Numbered from the stretch's first letter, positions 1-8,972 are shown. The stretch: 64,000 nucleotides of DNA from Mesoflavibacter zeaxanthinifaciens DSM 18436 (GCF_000422365.1 NZ_AULQ01000001.1:248001-312000); one strand, 5' to 3'. The notes: generated from the sequence alone by a model not told the origin. Program-made: numbers and translations.

Positions 1-11
1 CATGCTTTAAA

Positions 12-392
12 TTAAAATAGGTCGATAATTTCTTGCGGAATTCGGTTTGGTTTTAAAGTTTTACTATTCATAAAACACCATTTGGTTTCAGAATAGGCGC
101 AAAGTTTTTTATCCACTAAAATCTCTACAATACGTATAGAAAATAAACCTTCACAAGATTTTACATAGGTTTTTAGTGTTACGGTTTCTCCTAATAGAAT
201 TTGATGTTTATATTCAATGTTGTGAGATAACATAACCCAAAAATACTGGTCTAAAACAGTTGTTGATACTTCGGTTTCCCAATGCGAAATAGCAATATCA
301 TTAACCCATTTTACATATCTAATGTTATTAACGTGGTTATTTTGGTCTAAATCCTCTTTGGTAACTAGTATTTGTTTTTGATGAATTTTCAT
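12..392 (-). CDS. Acyl-CoA thioesterase, hotdog fold (YbgC/FadM-like)
   Basis: A 126-residue cytoplasmic protein of the 4-hydroxybenzoyl-CoA thioesterase-like hotdog family, expected to hydrolyse acyl-CoA thioesters. The signature D16-Q-N-N-H20-V-N-N-x-x-Y26 near the N-terminus matches the family's D-x-x-x-H-V-N-N-x-x-Y active-site helix, and the length is normal for a single hotdog domain. It lies 10 nt downstream of the preceding minus-strand gene, so the two are probably cotranscribed. The bases at 1..3 read ATG on the minus strand and may start the next gene of the run. The natural acyl substrate cannot be read from the sequence. Confidence 0.85.
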   Translation of the reverse strand: MKIHQKQILVTKEDLDQNNHVNNIRYVKWVNDIAISHWETEVSTTVLDQYFWVMLSHNIEYKHQILLGETVTLKTYVKSCEGLFSIRIVEILVDKKLCAYSETKWCFMNSKTLKPNRIPQEIIDLF

Positions 393-402
393 AACGCTAA
401 AA

Positions 403-1146
403 TTAGTCTTTCTCTTTATAAGCTTTAACTATAGCGTTAAATTCTTTTGCAGATTGCACTAAATATTCGATTAAATACACTTCTTTTTCTGGTTTTAATA
501 GCTTACTATCTATATACGAAGCTTCTATGTATTGAATAAATAAATCCTGTTGATGATTTTGTATTTTTAATGTGTTTTTGAAGAAGAATTGATCTAGTGT
601 TTTAGAGTTTTCAAAGGTTGAAATTAACTCTTCGTAAGTAGCATATTGTATAGGTTGTTGTTTGTTTTTATTTTTAAAAAGTTTACCAATCATATTAAAG
701 ACTTGAATAAAATCTATACCACCATCATTTAAATTTCCATATAAATGTGGATTGTTTTTTATGTCTTCTAATATTTGATTATGTAAATTAGTTTCTACTT
801 CTTCTATAGTTGCTAATTTAGGCAAGTGTTTTTCTTTTAAAACAACTTCTTCTAATTCGTTATTAATTTTTTTTAATTCGATTACAAATGTATCATCTGT
901 ATGCGAAGCATTAATAATTAAAGTTTGTTCGTGATAAAAGATAGAACTAAAATGTAATGTGTCATTAACTTTTGCTGGAATAGTAAATTGTCCTTTTTTA
1001 TTAGAAACCGTAAACTTTTTTGTATTGAGGTTTACAATCTTAATATTTTCTATTGCAGCAATAGAGTCGTAAACTATTCCATTTACTTGTTGAGCATTAG
1101 CAAAAAAACAAGTAAAGAGCGTTAGTATGAAAGCAAAATACCTCAA
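403..1146 (-). CDS. Secreted protein with carboxypeptidase-like regulatory domain
   Basis: A 247-residue exported protein. Residues 1-18 form a signal peptide ending at Ala-Asn-Ala followed by Gln-Gln. Residues about 19-95 look like the CarboxypepD_reg-like beta-sandwich (Val-Asn-Gly-Ile-Val-Tyr-Asp start, then the Gly-Gln-Phe-Thr-Ile strand) common in Bacteroidota envelope proteins, where it often precedes a TonB-dependent receptor. No receptor barrel follows; the remaining 150 residues are charged and helical with no family I recognise. It is first in a probable two-gene unit with the thioesterase. Confidence 0.75.
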   Translation of the reverse strand: MRYFAFILTLFTCFFANAQQVNGIVYDSIAAIENIKIVNLNTKKFTVSNKKGQFTIPAKVNDTLHFSSIFYHEQTLIINASHTDDTFVIELKKINNELEEVVLKEKHLPKLATIEEVETNLHNQILEDIKNNPHLYGNLNDGGIDFIQVFNMIGKLFKNKNKQQPIQYATYEELISTFENSKTLDQFFFKNTLKIQNHQQDLFIQYIEASYIDSKLLKPEKEVYLIEYLVQSAKEFNAIVKAYKEKD

Positions 1147-1170
1147 TAGACTTTAGGTTAGTTAGTCCAT

Positions 1171-1178
1171 CAAAAATA
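1171..1178 (-). promoter_or_regulatory. Putative Bacteroidetes -7 promoter element
   Basis: Read on the minus strand this is TATTTTTG, an exact match to the TAnnTTTG element recognised by the Bacteroidota primary sigma factor, 25 nt upstream of the start codon at 1146. No clear TTG lies at the -33 position, so only half the promoter is supported. Confidence 0.45.
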
Positions 1179-1248
1179 GAATTATTGCCTAGCTAATTTT
1201 AAAAATTATAAAACTTTAACGCTTTATTTTTAAATGTTTAACAGTGTT

Positions 1249-2283
1249 TTACTGGATGATTTTTACCTCAAACAACTTATCCCAACGTTTACCAGTTAAG
1301 AAAAAAGTTTTGGTTTCTGGGTTGTAGGCTATACCGTTAAGCGTATTTTCGTCTAAAGAAAAATTGTCTATTTGATCTGTTAATATTTTGCAGTCTATTA
1401 CAGCATCTACAGCGCCATTTTTTGGATTAATTACAGCAATACCTTTACGTTGCCAAATGTTTGCATATATTTTATTATTAGCCCATTCTATTTCATTTAA
1501 ACGACCAATTTTTCCTTTAGCTGTACATACTTGGATATGGTCAGTTTCTACCAAAGTTTCAGGGTTTATAGTCCAAATCAAACTTGTACCATCGCTTTTG
1601 TAAAGCTGTTTACCGTCATTACAAAATCCCCAACCTTCTTTACTTTTACCGTAATTAAAGCTTCCTGTTTTTTCTAAAGTTTCTGCATTATAGGTAAATC
1701 CTTTTTTTGCCATCCAAGTTAAATGGTAAACTTTATTATTTAAAATAGTTAAACCTTCTCCAAAAAAAGCATTAGGAATACTTATTTCTTGTAAAACATC
1801 ACCAGTTTTATAGTCAATTTTTCTAATTTTAGACTCACCGCGTTGTCCAGTACTTTCATATAAAACGCCATTATTAAACTCTAATCCTTGTGTAAAAGAT
1901 GTTTTATCATGTGGATAGGTGTTTAATATTTCAACTTTATAAAATTTAGGATTTTTATCATTTAATATTGAAATAACTTCGGTTACTTCAACAGTTTCAC
2001 CATCAAAATTTACAGTTGCTGTAATGGTATGTTCACCTAATTTAAAATCTGATAGTGGTTGATTTTTAGAAATTGGTTTACCATCTAAAGAAAAATCTAC
2101 CGAAGAAATTTCAATATTTTTTGGATTAATAAGAGCGACTTCTAGCGTTTTATCAATGCTAATTGTGCTGTTTTCTGTATTAGTTTTTATAGATAAACTC
2201 TTTTTTAGGGTTTCTACGTCTTCACCACAAGCCGTTAATAAAACGGTTAAAATTATGATTGTAAGCTGTTTAAGTGTATTCAT
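1249..2283 (-). CDS. Glutaminyl-peptide cyclotransferase, lipoprotein
   Basis: A 344-residue lipoprotein with a lipobox L-T-A-C19. Residues about 30-105 look like an Ig-like beta domain, and about 112-344 form the beta-propeller of the plant/bacterial-type glutamine cyclotransferase family, which converts N-terminal Gln to pyroglutamate. Supporting motifs are F-T-Q-G-L-E-F, Y-E-S-T-G-Q-R-G, F-F-G-E-G-L-T and L-N-E-I-E-W near the expected propeller blades. It should act at the envelope, facing the periplasm or outside. It is divergent from the SRP RNA gene. The Ig-like N-terminal part is an addition common in Flavobacteriia. Confidence 0.9.
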   Translation of the reverse strand: MNTLKQLTIIILTVLLTACGEDVETLKKSLSIKTNTENSTISIDKTLEVALINPKNIEISSVDFSLDGKPISKNQPLSDFKLGEHTITATVNFDGETVEVTEVISILNDKNPKFYKVEILNTYPHDKTSFTQGLEFNNGVLYESTGQRGESKIRKIDYKTGDVLQEISIPNAFFGEGLTILNNKVYHLTWMAKKGFTYNAETLEKTGSFNYGKSKEGWGFCNDGKQLYKSDGTSLIWTINPETLVETDHIQVCTAKGKIGRLNEIEWANNKIYANIWQRKGIAVINPKNGAVDAVIDCKILTDQIDNFSLDENTLNGIAYNPETKTFFLTGKRWDKLFEVKIIQ

Positions 2284-2337
2284 TTTAAAAAGAAATTATT
2301 CAGCAAGTTATTTATTAAAATTCATTATAAAAAATCA

Positions 2338-2367
2338 TTGTGAAAAAATTAAAAGTGTGTATCTTTG
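2338..2367 (+). promoter_or_regulatory. Promoter of the SRP RNA gene
   Basis: TTG at 2338..2340 and TATCTTTG at 2360..2367 are separated by 19 nt, matching the Bacteroidota -33/-7 consensus TTG-N19-TAnnTTTG. Transcription would start a few bases downstream, at the 5' end of the folded RNA. Confidence 0.75.
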
Positions 2368-2370
2368 CAG

Positions 2371-2469
2371 CCGGCAAGTCCTACACAACCAGCTCCTGCT
2401 GAATCCTCCAGGTCGGGAACGAAGCAAAGGTACGCGGTCGTAGCGGTGTGATGTAGGTAGCTTGCCTTT
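2371..2469 (+). ncRNA. ffs: Signal recognition particle RNA, small bacterial type
   Basis: The 4.5S-type SRP RNA that binds Ffh and FtsY in co-translational membrane targeting. The ends pair (GGCAAG at 2373..2378 with CTTGCC at 2461..2466), a second helix pairs CCTACA with TGTAGG, and the apical loop at about 2406..2427 holds the conserved CAGGTCGGGAACGAAGCA segment that binds the Ffh M domain. A T-run follows directly as terminator. A strong promoter lies just upstream. An open reading frame across this region is a coincidence of the RNA gene. Confidence 0.9.
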
Positions 2470-2557
2470 TTTTGTACCCAAAACTTAACGTTTTAGAGTT
2501 AAGATTTTTTAAATTCGCTTTACTTTTATTTCAAAATTCAAAACTTATTTTTCTACA

Positions 2558-3358
2558 ATGTCTAAAGTTATATTAATTACAGGAGGATCTTCAGGAATTG
2601 GTAAATCTATAGGTGATTTTTTAACCCAAAAAGGGTACATTGTTTATGGTACCAGTCGTAATCCTAAAAATTATACTAATAGTAATTTTAATTTGGTTGC
2701 TTTAGATGTTAATAATACAGCAACTATCAACGAAGCTGTAAAAACCGTTATTGACGCCGAAGGAAGATTGGATGTTTTAGTTAATAATGCAGGAGTAGGT
2801 ATTACTGGAGCTATAGAAGAAATACCTGCAGAACAAATACAGCATAACTTTAATACTAACTTTTTTGGGCCAATTAATGTAATAAAAGCGGTATTGCCAC
2901 AAATGCGAAAGCAGCAATCTGGTTTAGTAATTAATATTACATCTATTGCTGGTTATATGGGGTTACCTTACAGAGGAATTTACAGTGCAAGTAAAGGTGC
3001 TTTAGAGATTTTAACAGAAGCATTTAGAATTGAAACTAAAGACTTTGGAGTCAAATTTACAAACATTGCTCCAGGAGATTTTGCAACTAATATTGCTGCA
3101 GGACGTTATCATGCACCAGTATTAAAAGACTCGCCATATACAAAATACCCAAATGTATTAAAAGACATAGATGAAGATGTAAGTAGTAGTGGATCACCAA
3201 TTGCAGTTGCCAAAAAAGTACATGAAGTAATTAATACTAAAAATCCCAAAATACATTATAAAGTAGGTGCTTTTATGCAGAAGTTTTCTATTGTATTAAA
3301 GTTTTTACTTCCAGATAAAATGTACGAAAAATTGCTTTTAAACCATTACAAGCTTTAA
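2558..3358 (+). CDS. SDR family oxidoreductase
   Basis: A 266-residue classical short-chain dehydrogenase/reductase using NAD(P)H. The cofactor motif T8-G-G-S-S-G-I-G15, the N76-N-A-G79 motif, catalytic S129 and Y142-S-A-S-K146 are all present, so the enzyme should be active. Residue Ser33-Arg34 after the second strand suggests preference for NADPH. The substrate is not evident; the family resembles ketoreductases acting on lipophilic substrates. It stands alone downstream of the SRP RNA gene. Confidence 0.9.
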   Translation: MSKVILITGGSSGIGKSIGDFLTQKGYIVYGTSRNPKNYTNSNFNLVALDVNNTATINEAVKTVIDAEGRLDVLVNNAGVGITGAIEEIPAEQIQHNFNTNFFGPINVIKAVLPQMRKQQSGLVINITSIAGYMGLPYRGIYSASKGALEILTEAFRIETKDFGVKFTNIAPGDFATNIAAGRYHAPVLKDSPYTKYPNVLKDIDEDVSSSGSPIAVAKKVHEVINTKNPKIHYKVGAFMQKFSIVLKFLLPDKMYEKLLLNHYKL

Positions 3359-3463
3359 GAAGATAAAATGTTAATATTATTTAATATTAAATTTTAATCA
3401 ACATGTATTAAAGTTGTACTTTCGTAAGCACAAATTATACACAACTAATAAATACTATTTAAA

Positions 3464-4117
3464 ATGAAATTTTTTATTGATACTGCCAATTTAGACCAAA
3501 TTAGAGAAGCGCAAGATATGGGTATTCTTGATGGTGTTACTACAAACCCATCTTTAATGGCTAAAGAAGGTATTACAGGTCATGATAATATCTTAAAACA
3601 CTATGTAGATATTTGCAATATTGTAGATGGAGATGTAAGTGCAGAAGTTATATCTACAGACTTTGAAGGTATGGTAAAAGAAGGTGAAGCTTTAGCCGAA
3701 TTACATGACCAAATCGTTATCAAATTACCAATGATTAAAGATGGTGTAAAAGCTTGTAAATATTTTAGTGATAAAGGAATTAAAACTAATGTAACATTAG
3801 TATTCTCTCCAGGTCAAGCTTTATTAGCAGCAAAAGCAGGAGCGACTTATGTAAGTCCGTTTATTGGTCGTTTAGATGATATTTCTACAGATGGATTAAA
3901 CCTAATTGCAGAAATTAGACACATCTTTGATAACTACAATTTTGATACTGAAATTTTAGCAGCTTCTGTACGTCACACAATGCACGTAATAGATTGTGCT
4001 AAGATTGGTGCAGATGTAATGACAGGACCATTAAGTTCTATTGAAGGTTTACTAAAACATCCTTTAACAGATAGTGGTTTAGCTAAGTTTTTAGAAGATT
4101 ATAAAAAAGGAAACTAG
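3464..4117 (+). CDS. fsa: Fructose-6-phosphate aldolase / small transaldolase (TalC type)
   Basis: A 217-residue TIM-barrel class I aldolase of the FSA/TalC family. D6-T-A-N, T26-T-N-P-S and the Schiff-base lysine K87 in V-I-K-L-P are in place. The strand after it reads N-V-T-L-V-F-S, with Phe where E. coli FSA has Tyr131; that position distinguishes transaldolases from true fructose-6-phosphate aldolases. I therefore expect transaldolase activity (sedoheptulose-7-P plus glyceraldehyde-3-P), serving the pentose phosphate pathway, although databases usually label the family FSA. A TACTTTCG element at 3417..3424 may be its -7 box; a terminator follows the gene. Confidence 0.9.
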   Translation: MKFFIDTANLDQIREAQDMGILDGVTTNPSLMAKEGITGHDNILKHYVDICNIVDGDVSAEVISTDFEGMVKEGEALAELHDQIVIKLPMIKDGVKACKYFSDKGIKTNVTLVFSPGQALLAAKAGATYVSPFIGRLDDISTDGLNLIAEIRHIFDNYNFDTEILAASVRHTMHVIDCAKIGADVMTGPLSSIEGLLKHPLTDSGLAKFLEDYKKGN

Positions 4118-4140
4118 TTGTATTACTAAAACAGAATAAA

Positions 4141-4173
4141 AAAGTCCTAAGCGTTTTACTTAGGACTTTTTTT
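4141..4173 (+). terminator. Rho-independent terminator after fsa
   Basis: An 11-bp stem (4141..4151 with 4159..4169) and a 7-nt loop, followed by a T-run to 4173, 24 nt after the aldolase stop codon. It also separates the convergent minus-strand gene. Confidence 0.85.
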
Positions 4174-4201
4174 ATTGAATATCGTAAACTTGCTTGAATA
4201 A

Positions 4202-4894
4202 TTAAATCAACAAACCTCTTTCAAAATTATTCAAATTAGGTTTTAAACCAAGGAGTGATATTTTTCCTAATTCTACTATGTCTATCCATTTCTTATCATT
4301 CAGAATCGCGCTGTGACTATAATCATTATTGTTAGGAGGCTTATATTCAGAAAGAAGGTTATGCCATTTAGAAATTGAATCGTACTCTTTTTGTGTAACA
4401 AATCCCCATTTAATGAATTTTTCATAACCATCATCCAAATCTAAATCATCAAAATAAGAGCACATAAATTCTACAAAAGAATAATATATATTTTTGTTAT
4501 CTTGGTTAAGCCAAGTTTGTTTTTGATATTCTAAGTTAGTCAAATCCTTAATAATCAAAATCCAATTTTTTCTCCAGGTTTCTATTTCTAAAATAGGATT
4601 AAAAATGTTTATGTTTTTAGGTATTCTTTTTCTAAGAATAAATCCATTAATTTTTCCATCTAAACCCTTACTTTTATATCTTAATTTAATGTATGGTCTT
4701 GCGCCATCATTTGGAAGAAAAGATTCTCTTAAATAGCTCTTTTCATGTCTATATAATTCTCTAACGGTTCCATTTTCTTCAACAAAGACATATTCAAATC
4801 TATCTTTATCTTTTCTTAGCGGAATAAAGTACAATACGTAAACAGATACAATTATAATAATTAATGTGCCTAAAATCCATAGTAATAGTATCAT
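4202..4894 (-). CDS. Unknown single-pass membrane protein
   Basis: A 230-residue protein that I do not recognise. One transmembrane helix spans about residues 2-25 (Leu/Ile-rich, ending Tyr-Phe-Ile-Pro-Leu), followed by Arg-Lys-rich residues, so the rest is most likely cytoplasmic. The soluble part is rich in Trp, Lys and Asp with no cysteine cluster or nucleotide-binding motif. It begins 15 nt after the DUF2452-type gene and may share its promoter. Confidence 0.6.
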   Translation of the reverse strand: MILLLWILGTLIIIIVSVYVLYFIPLRKDKDRFEYVFVEENGTVRELYRHEKSYLRESFLPNDGARPYIKLRYKSKGLDGKINGFILRKRIPKNINIFNPILEIETWRKNWILIIKDLTNLEYQKQTWLNQDNKNIYYSFVEFMCSYFDDLDLDDGYEKFIKWGFVTQKEYDSISKWHNLLSEYKPPNNNDYSHSAILNDKKWIDIVELGKISLLGLKPNLNNFERGLLI

Positions 4895-4909
4895 TATAAA
4901 AGATGTTTT

Positions 4910-5323
4910 CTAATCTTTATTAATTACTTTTTTCCACATGTGTTCAGAATTAAGATAAAAACTACCTACAAAATCAAAATTACATTCCGAAGGAGCAATT
5001 ATTGATAAAAACGGTAAGTTGTTTTTATCTCTGTACAAGTGATAAACTTCACCTAAAATAGGCTCGAAATTAAATTTAGCATTATAGACAAGATTATTAT
5101 ATTCAAGCTCTTCCATCATTCTATCATATTCTGCTTTAAGCTCTAAATATTTAGCCTTAATTTGTTTATTGGCTTTATGTATGTTTTTATTCTTCCAAGT
5201 AATATTTTCTTTTACAACAATAGCTGGCGCGCCAACATTGGTTGCATAAGGTTTTAATGCAGCATCATAAGAATTTGTGTCAGTATTAAACACTACATTA
5301 TCAGGTTTTTTCTCTGTAGACAT
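4910..5323 (-). CDS. DUF2452 family protein
   Basis: A 137-residue soluble protein matching, by memory of the family, DUF2452, whose eukaryotic relatives include C1orf50. Recognisable segments are K-P-D-N-V-V-F-N near the start, A-L-K-P-Y-A-T-N-V-G-A-P-A, a central basic coiled-coil-like helix (about 50-75), and G-E-V-Y-H-L-Y followed by F-L-S-I-I-A-P. Function unknown. It lies just downstream of selO with its own -7 element, and upstream of an unknown membrane protein. Confidence 0.7.
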   Translation of the reverse strand: MSTEKKPDNVVFNTDTNSYDAALKPYATNVGAPAIVVKENITWKNKNIHKANKQIKAKYLELKAEYDRMMEELEYNNLVYNAKFNFEPILGEVYHLYRDKNNLPFLSIIAPSECNFDFVGSFYLNSEHMWKKVINKD

Positions 5324-5340
5324 TGCTAATTTCTTTTATG

Positions 5341-5348
5341 CAAAGATA
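5341..5348 (-). promoter_or_regulatory. Putative -7 promoter element
   Basis: On the minus strand TATCTTTG, a perfect TAnnTTTG match, 17 nt before the start codon at 5323. A TTG lies 16 nt upstream of it, a shorter spacing than usual and inside the 3' end of selO. Confidence 0.5.
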
Positions 5349-5354
5349 CTAATT

Positions 5355-6917
5355 TTAAGAGCTACAAGATAGCATAGAACAACCTACTTTATGTCTTGCC
5401 CATTCAGGTCGTTTTGCAAACCATTTTTCATGTTCTGGCTGCTCTGTATAAGGTTGTTTTAGAAGATTGAACAACTCGTGGATTACGTTATAATCATCTT
5501 TATTAGCATCATCAATTGCTAATTGTGCCATATAATTTCTTAAAACGTATTTTGGGTTAATACTGTTCATGTATTCTTTTCTCGCTTTCGCGGAAATTGT
5601 CTCACGCTTTAATCGTTCAGCATAGGATAAAAACCATAAGTTCCATCGTGTTTTAATGTCTTCTGTAATTGTTTTTGGTGTATAAAATGCTTCAGAAATT
5701 AATTGAAATCCTTCCGAATGTTTTTCAGCATCAAAATCTGCTAATAACCTAAAAAAGATGGTAAAATCAGTTTCAGTAAGTTGTAAACAATCTTCTAACT
5801 CTTGTATCAAAAAGGAGTCTTTTTCATCTTTCAATTGTAATCCTAGTTTAGAACGCATCATAGCTTTATAACGTACTATTTTTTGTTCTCCAAAGTTGCC
5901 TAAAATAGCCTCAAACCCTTCAGCTTCATTTACTAAAGGATATAAAGCATTAGCAAGTTGAAATAAATTCCAATGTACAACATCTACTTGTGCGCCATAA
6001 CGGTAACGTTTGTGTTGTGCATCTGTGGTATTTGGTGTCCAACCAGGCTCGTAACCTTCTAGCCAACCGTAAGGTCCGTAATCTATGGTTTGACCTAAAA
6101 TGGACATGTTATCGGTGTTCATCACACCATGAACAAAACCAACGCGTTGCCAATGGATGACCATATCAAGACTTCGGTTAGCTACTTCATTAAAAAACTT
6201 TAAATAAACGTCTTTACTCGGTTTTCCTAAGAAAGAATAATGTGTATTAATGGTATAATCTACAAGCGTTTTTAAGGTTTTGAAGTCTTGTCTTGCTGAG
6301 AATATTTCAAAATTACCAAAGCGTAAAAAGCTTTGCGAGACACGACAAACAATTGCACCTTTTTCATATTCTGGATTGCCGTCATATAATTTATCACGCA
6401 ACACTTGGTCGCCAGTAAGCGCTAAACTTAAAGCGCGGGTTGTTGGTATGCCTAAATGGTGCATTGCTTCACTACATAGATACTCGCGGATAGAGCTTCT
6501 TAGAACAGCCAATCCATCAGCACTTCTGGAATAAGGCGTTTCTCCAGCACCTTTTAATTGTAATTTCCAGTTAGTGTTATTGTGTTCAACTTCAAATAAA
6601 TTTATTGCTCTACCATCGCCTAATTGTCCTGCCCAATGTCCAAATTGGTGTCCGCCATAACACATGGCGTAAGGTTTGGTATTTTCAAGAATTTTATTTC
6701 CTGTAAAAATGTTTAGAAACTCTTCAGTATTTGCGTCTTCAGCAGTTAAACCTAAGATTTCTAATACTTCTGGAGATACATGAATTAGCTTTGGATGAGA
6801 TGTTTTTTTTGGTGAAACAAAGCTGTAACACGCTTCCTTTACTTGTCTACGACTGTTTTCTGTTTTAGAATCTGCAGGAAGTTGATTTATAAAGCTATTT
6901 TTTATGTTGAATTTCAT
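5355..6917 (-). CDS. selO: Protein adenylyltransferase SelO (YdiU family)
   Basis: A 520-residue pseudokinase-fold enzyme that transfers AMP from ATP to protein hydroxyls; E. coli SelO acts in the oxidative stress response. Family motifs are Y87-G-G-H-Q-F-G93, Q-L-G-D-G-R-A at about 98-104, L121-K-G-A-G-E-T-P-Y-S-R131, L139-R-S-S-I-R-E and the later M-N-T-D-N-M-S and T-I-D-Y-G-P motifs that bind metal and ATP. The C-terminus ends C518-S-S; in animal SelO the third residue from the end is selenocysteine, so this is the Cys form. Length is normal. Confidence 0.95.
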   Translation of the reverse strand: MKFNIKNSFINQLPADSKTENSRRQVKEACYSFVSPKKTSHPKLIHVSPEVLEILGLTAEDANTEEFLNIFTGNKILENTKPYAMCYGGHQFGHWAGQLGDGRAINLFEVEHNNTNWKLQLKGAGETPYSRSADGLAVLRSSIREYLCSEAMHHLGIPTTRALSLALTGDQVLRDKLYDGNPEYEKGAIVCRVSQSFLRFGNFEIFSARQDFKTLKTLVDYTINTHYSFLGKPSKDVYLKFFNEVANRSLDMVIHWQRVGFVHGVMNTDNMSILGQTIDYGPYGWLEGYEPGWTPNTTDAQHKRYRYGAQVDVVHWNLFQLANALYPLVNEAEGFEAILGNFGEQKIVRYKAMMRSKLGLQLKDEKDSFLIQELEDCLQLTETDFTIFFRLLADFDAEKHSEGFQLISEAFYTPKTITEDIKTRWNLWFLSYAERLKRETISAKARKEYMNSINPKYVLRNYMAQLAIDDANKDDYNVIHELFNLLKQPYTEQPEHEKWFAKRPEWARHKVGCSMLSCSS

Positions 6918-6938
6918 TAAACCTTTTCTTTTTCAATA

Positions 6939-6946
6939 CAAAGATA
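6939..6946 (-). promoter_or_regulatory. Putative -7 promoter element of selO
   Basis: Minus-strand TATCTTTG, 22 nt before the selO start codon, fits the TAnnTTTG consensus. No good -33 TTG was found at the expected distance. Confidence 0.5.
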
Positions 6947-7086
6947 AGGATTGTTTATTTGCTTCTTTAATTAACTAACCACATTAAATTGTTTTAAATT
7001 TTATAATAAACTAACATATTAAAGCCTTAATTTATTAATATTGTTTATTGATTTTTATTTAAAATAATTAGAGTTCATTACAAATA

Positions 7087-8871
7087 ATGATAGATAATAA
7101 GTCTATAGCTGTTCTACCTTTTGTCAATATGAGTAATGATATTGATAACGATTACTTTTGTGACGGAATTACAGAAGAAATTATTAATGCTTTAACCAAA
7201 ATTAAAGGTCTAAAAGTAATTGCTAGGACTTCTTCTTTTGCTTTTAAAAACAAAAGCATTGATGTTAGACATATTGGTAGTCAATTAAGTGTAGCAACCA
7301 TCTTAGAAGGTAGTATTAGAATATTTAAAGATAGAATACGCATTAATACCCAGTTAATACGAACAGATGATGGATTTCAAATTTGGTCACAAAATTTTGA
7401 TAGAAAATTAGATCATATTTTTGAACTTCAAGATGAAATAAGTTTAATTATAGCAGAACAGATTAGGGAAAACTTTGGACACTTACATATACATAATCAT
7501 ATATCTATAATTGGAACTAAAAATATTTATGCTTATAAATTATATTTAAAAGGTAGAGCTTATCAACTTAATTGGGTTTTAGAAGATTATCTTAAAGCAA
7601 TAGATTATTATAAAAAAAGTATAGCAGTTGATACAAATTTTTATGATGCTTACTTTGCATTAAGTAGATCCTATGGTATTTTATCTAGTTGGGGATTTAT
7701 AGATAAAACAGAAGGAGAAAGATTAGCTAAAAATTATTTAAATAAAGGCTTAAAAATTAATTCATCATCTTATTTAGCATATTTTTCTCAATCTTCATTA
7801 AGTTTTTGGAACCAATGGAATTACACTAATGGCATAAATTTATTAAAAGAAACATTACATAAAAACCCAAACTATGCTATAGCTTATGAGGGTATTGCCG
7901 AAATATATATGGCTACTAATCAGTTAGAAAAAGCTTTACTAAATATTAATAAGGCTATAGAAATTAGTCCATTATCACCTAATCATCATTTTACTAAAGG
8001 AAATATTTATTTTCTAAAAAAAATGTATAACGAATCTATTTTACATTTAAATGAATGTTTAAGAATAGATCCAAATTTTAGTTTAGCAATTGAAACTAAA
8101 TTAGCATGTTATATATTTTTAAACGACGTTTCAAAATTTGAAAATTTTATAGCTGTAAAGCCACAAATAAATTATCCTGAAATTTGCAAAGCGTTATTTA
8201 GTTTGATTAATAAAAAACAATTAAAAAGACCTATTGACATTGCCACTATTGATATAGATGAAAGTTTTAAATATATATATCCTTGGCATTTTTATTTACT
8301 GATACATTATGGTAATACAGAAAAAGCACTAGATGTTTTTGAAGATAAAATGAAATTAAAAGTAGGTCAATTAGTTAATTTTCAATTAGATCCTTTTTTA
8401 GATTCTTTGAGAGAAAACAAGCGCTTTCAATTAATAACAAAACAAATTATTTCTTCAGAATCATTCTCAGAACACAAAGAAGTTATAAATAAAATTGAAA
8501 GAGAAATTTCAAAACCTTTTAATGATTCTGAGATCAAGGAGTATAAGTTGATTTTAGAGAATTTTATTAAAAAAAGTAAGCCATTTTTAAATCCAAATCT
8601 TTCATTAAAAGAACTAGGTGAAAGTATTGATTTACATCCTAATAAATTGTCTTGGTTACTTAATACTGAATTCAATAAGAATTTTAACGATTTTATAAAC
8701 TACTTTCGTCTCAATCATTTCAAAACTATAGCCTTAGATCCTAAAAATTCTCATCTTACTATTCTTGGGTTGGCTTTTGATAGTGGTTTTAATTCTAAAA
8801 GCGTATTTAATACATACTTCAAAAGAGCCGAAGGTATTACACCTAGAGTTTGGATGAAGCAAAACTTGTAG
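7087..8871 (+). CDS. AraC-type regulator with FlgO-like N-domain and TPR repeats
   Basis: A 594-residue three-part regulator. Residues 4-140 resemble the FlgO/TolB-like adenylyl-cyclase-associated domain (I-A-V-L-P-F-x-N, then Y-F-C-D-G-I-T-E-E-I, and I-L-E-G-S-I-R). About 165-350 contain tetratricopeptide-like helices (A-Y-K-L-Y-L-K-G, Y-A-I-A-Y-E-G-I-A-E-I-Y-M, A-I-E-I-S-P). About 500-594 form an AraC-family helix-turn-helix with the second helix pair L-T-I-L-G-L-A-F-D-S-G-F and P-R-V-W. No transmembrane segment is visible, so it is probably a cytoplasmic DNA-binding protein with protein-protein input. It sits directly upstream of the hydrolase/acetyltransferase block and is the obvious candidate to control it. 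Confidence 0.85.
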   Translation: MIDNKSIAVLPFVNMSNDIDNDYFCDGITEEIINALTKIKGLKVIARTSSFAFKNKSIDVRHIGSQLSVATILEGSIRIFKDRIRINTQLIRTDDGFQIWSQNFDRKLDHIFELQDEISLIIAEQIRENFGHLHIHNHISIIGTKNIYAYKLYLKGRAYQLNWVLEDYLKAIDYYKKSIAVDTNFYDAYFALSRSYGILSSWGFIDKTEGERLAKNYLNKGLKINSSSYLAYFSQSSLSFWNQWNYTNGINLLKETLHKNPNYAIAYEGIAEIYMATNQLEKALLNINKAIEISPLSPNHHFTKGNIYFLKKMYNESILHLNECLRIDPNFSLAIETKLACYIFLNDVSKFENFIAVKPQINYPEICKALFSLINKKQLKRPIDIATIDIDESFKYIYPWHFYLLIHYGNTEKALDVFEDKMKLKVGQLVNFQLDPFLDSLRENKRFQLITKQIISSESFSEHKEVINKIEREISKPFNDSEIKEYKLILENFIKKSKPFLNPNLSLKELGESIDLHPNKLSWLLNTEFNKNFNDFINYFRLNHFKTIALDPKNSHLTILGLAFDSGFNSKSVFNTYFKRAEGITPRVWMKQNL

Positions 8872-8894
8872 TAAATTGTAATCAGTTCGTTTCA

Positions 8895-8969
8895 GATTAT
8901 AATTTAGCACGATTCATAACTGTTTATACTTCAATTTTGCAGTATCAAATAATCAATTAAAAACGAACA
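8895..8969 (+). promoter_or_regulatory. Promoter/operator region, copy 1 of a pair
   Basis: This stretch before the first serine hydrolase aligns without gaps for most of its length with 11654..11729: a shared ATAATT-AG-ACGATT block (16 of 20 positions identical), the same 29-nt spacing, a CAnnTTTG element (8932..8939) and then ATCAAATAATCAAT and CGAACA. The CAnnTTTG element sits where the -7 box would be. The same regulator probably reads both copies. Confidence 0.65.
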
Positions 8970-8972
8970 GTT

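Noticed and set aside
1-3. ATG on the minus strand at the window edge
   Set aside because: It may be the start of the next gene, 8 nt after the thioesterase stop, but one codon is not enough to call a feature.
2156-2443. Open frame of 95 codons on the plus strand
   Set aside because: It runs antisense to the glutaminyl cyclase gene and then through the SRP RNA; its composition is not protein-like.
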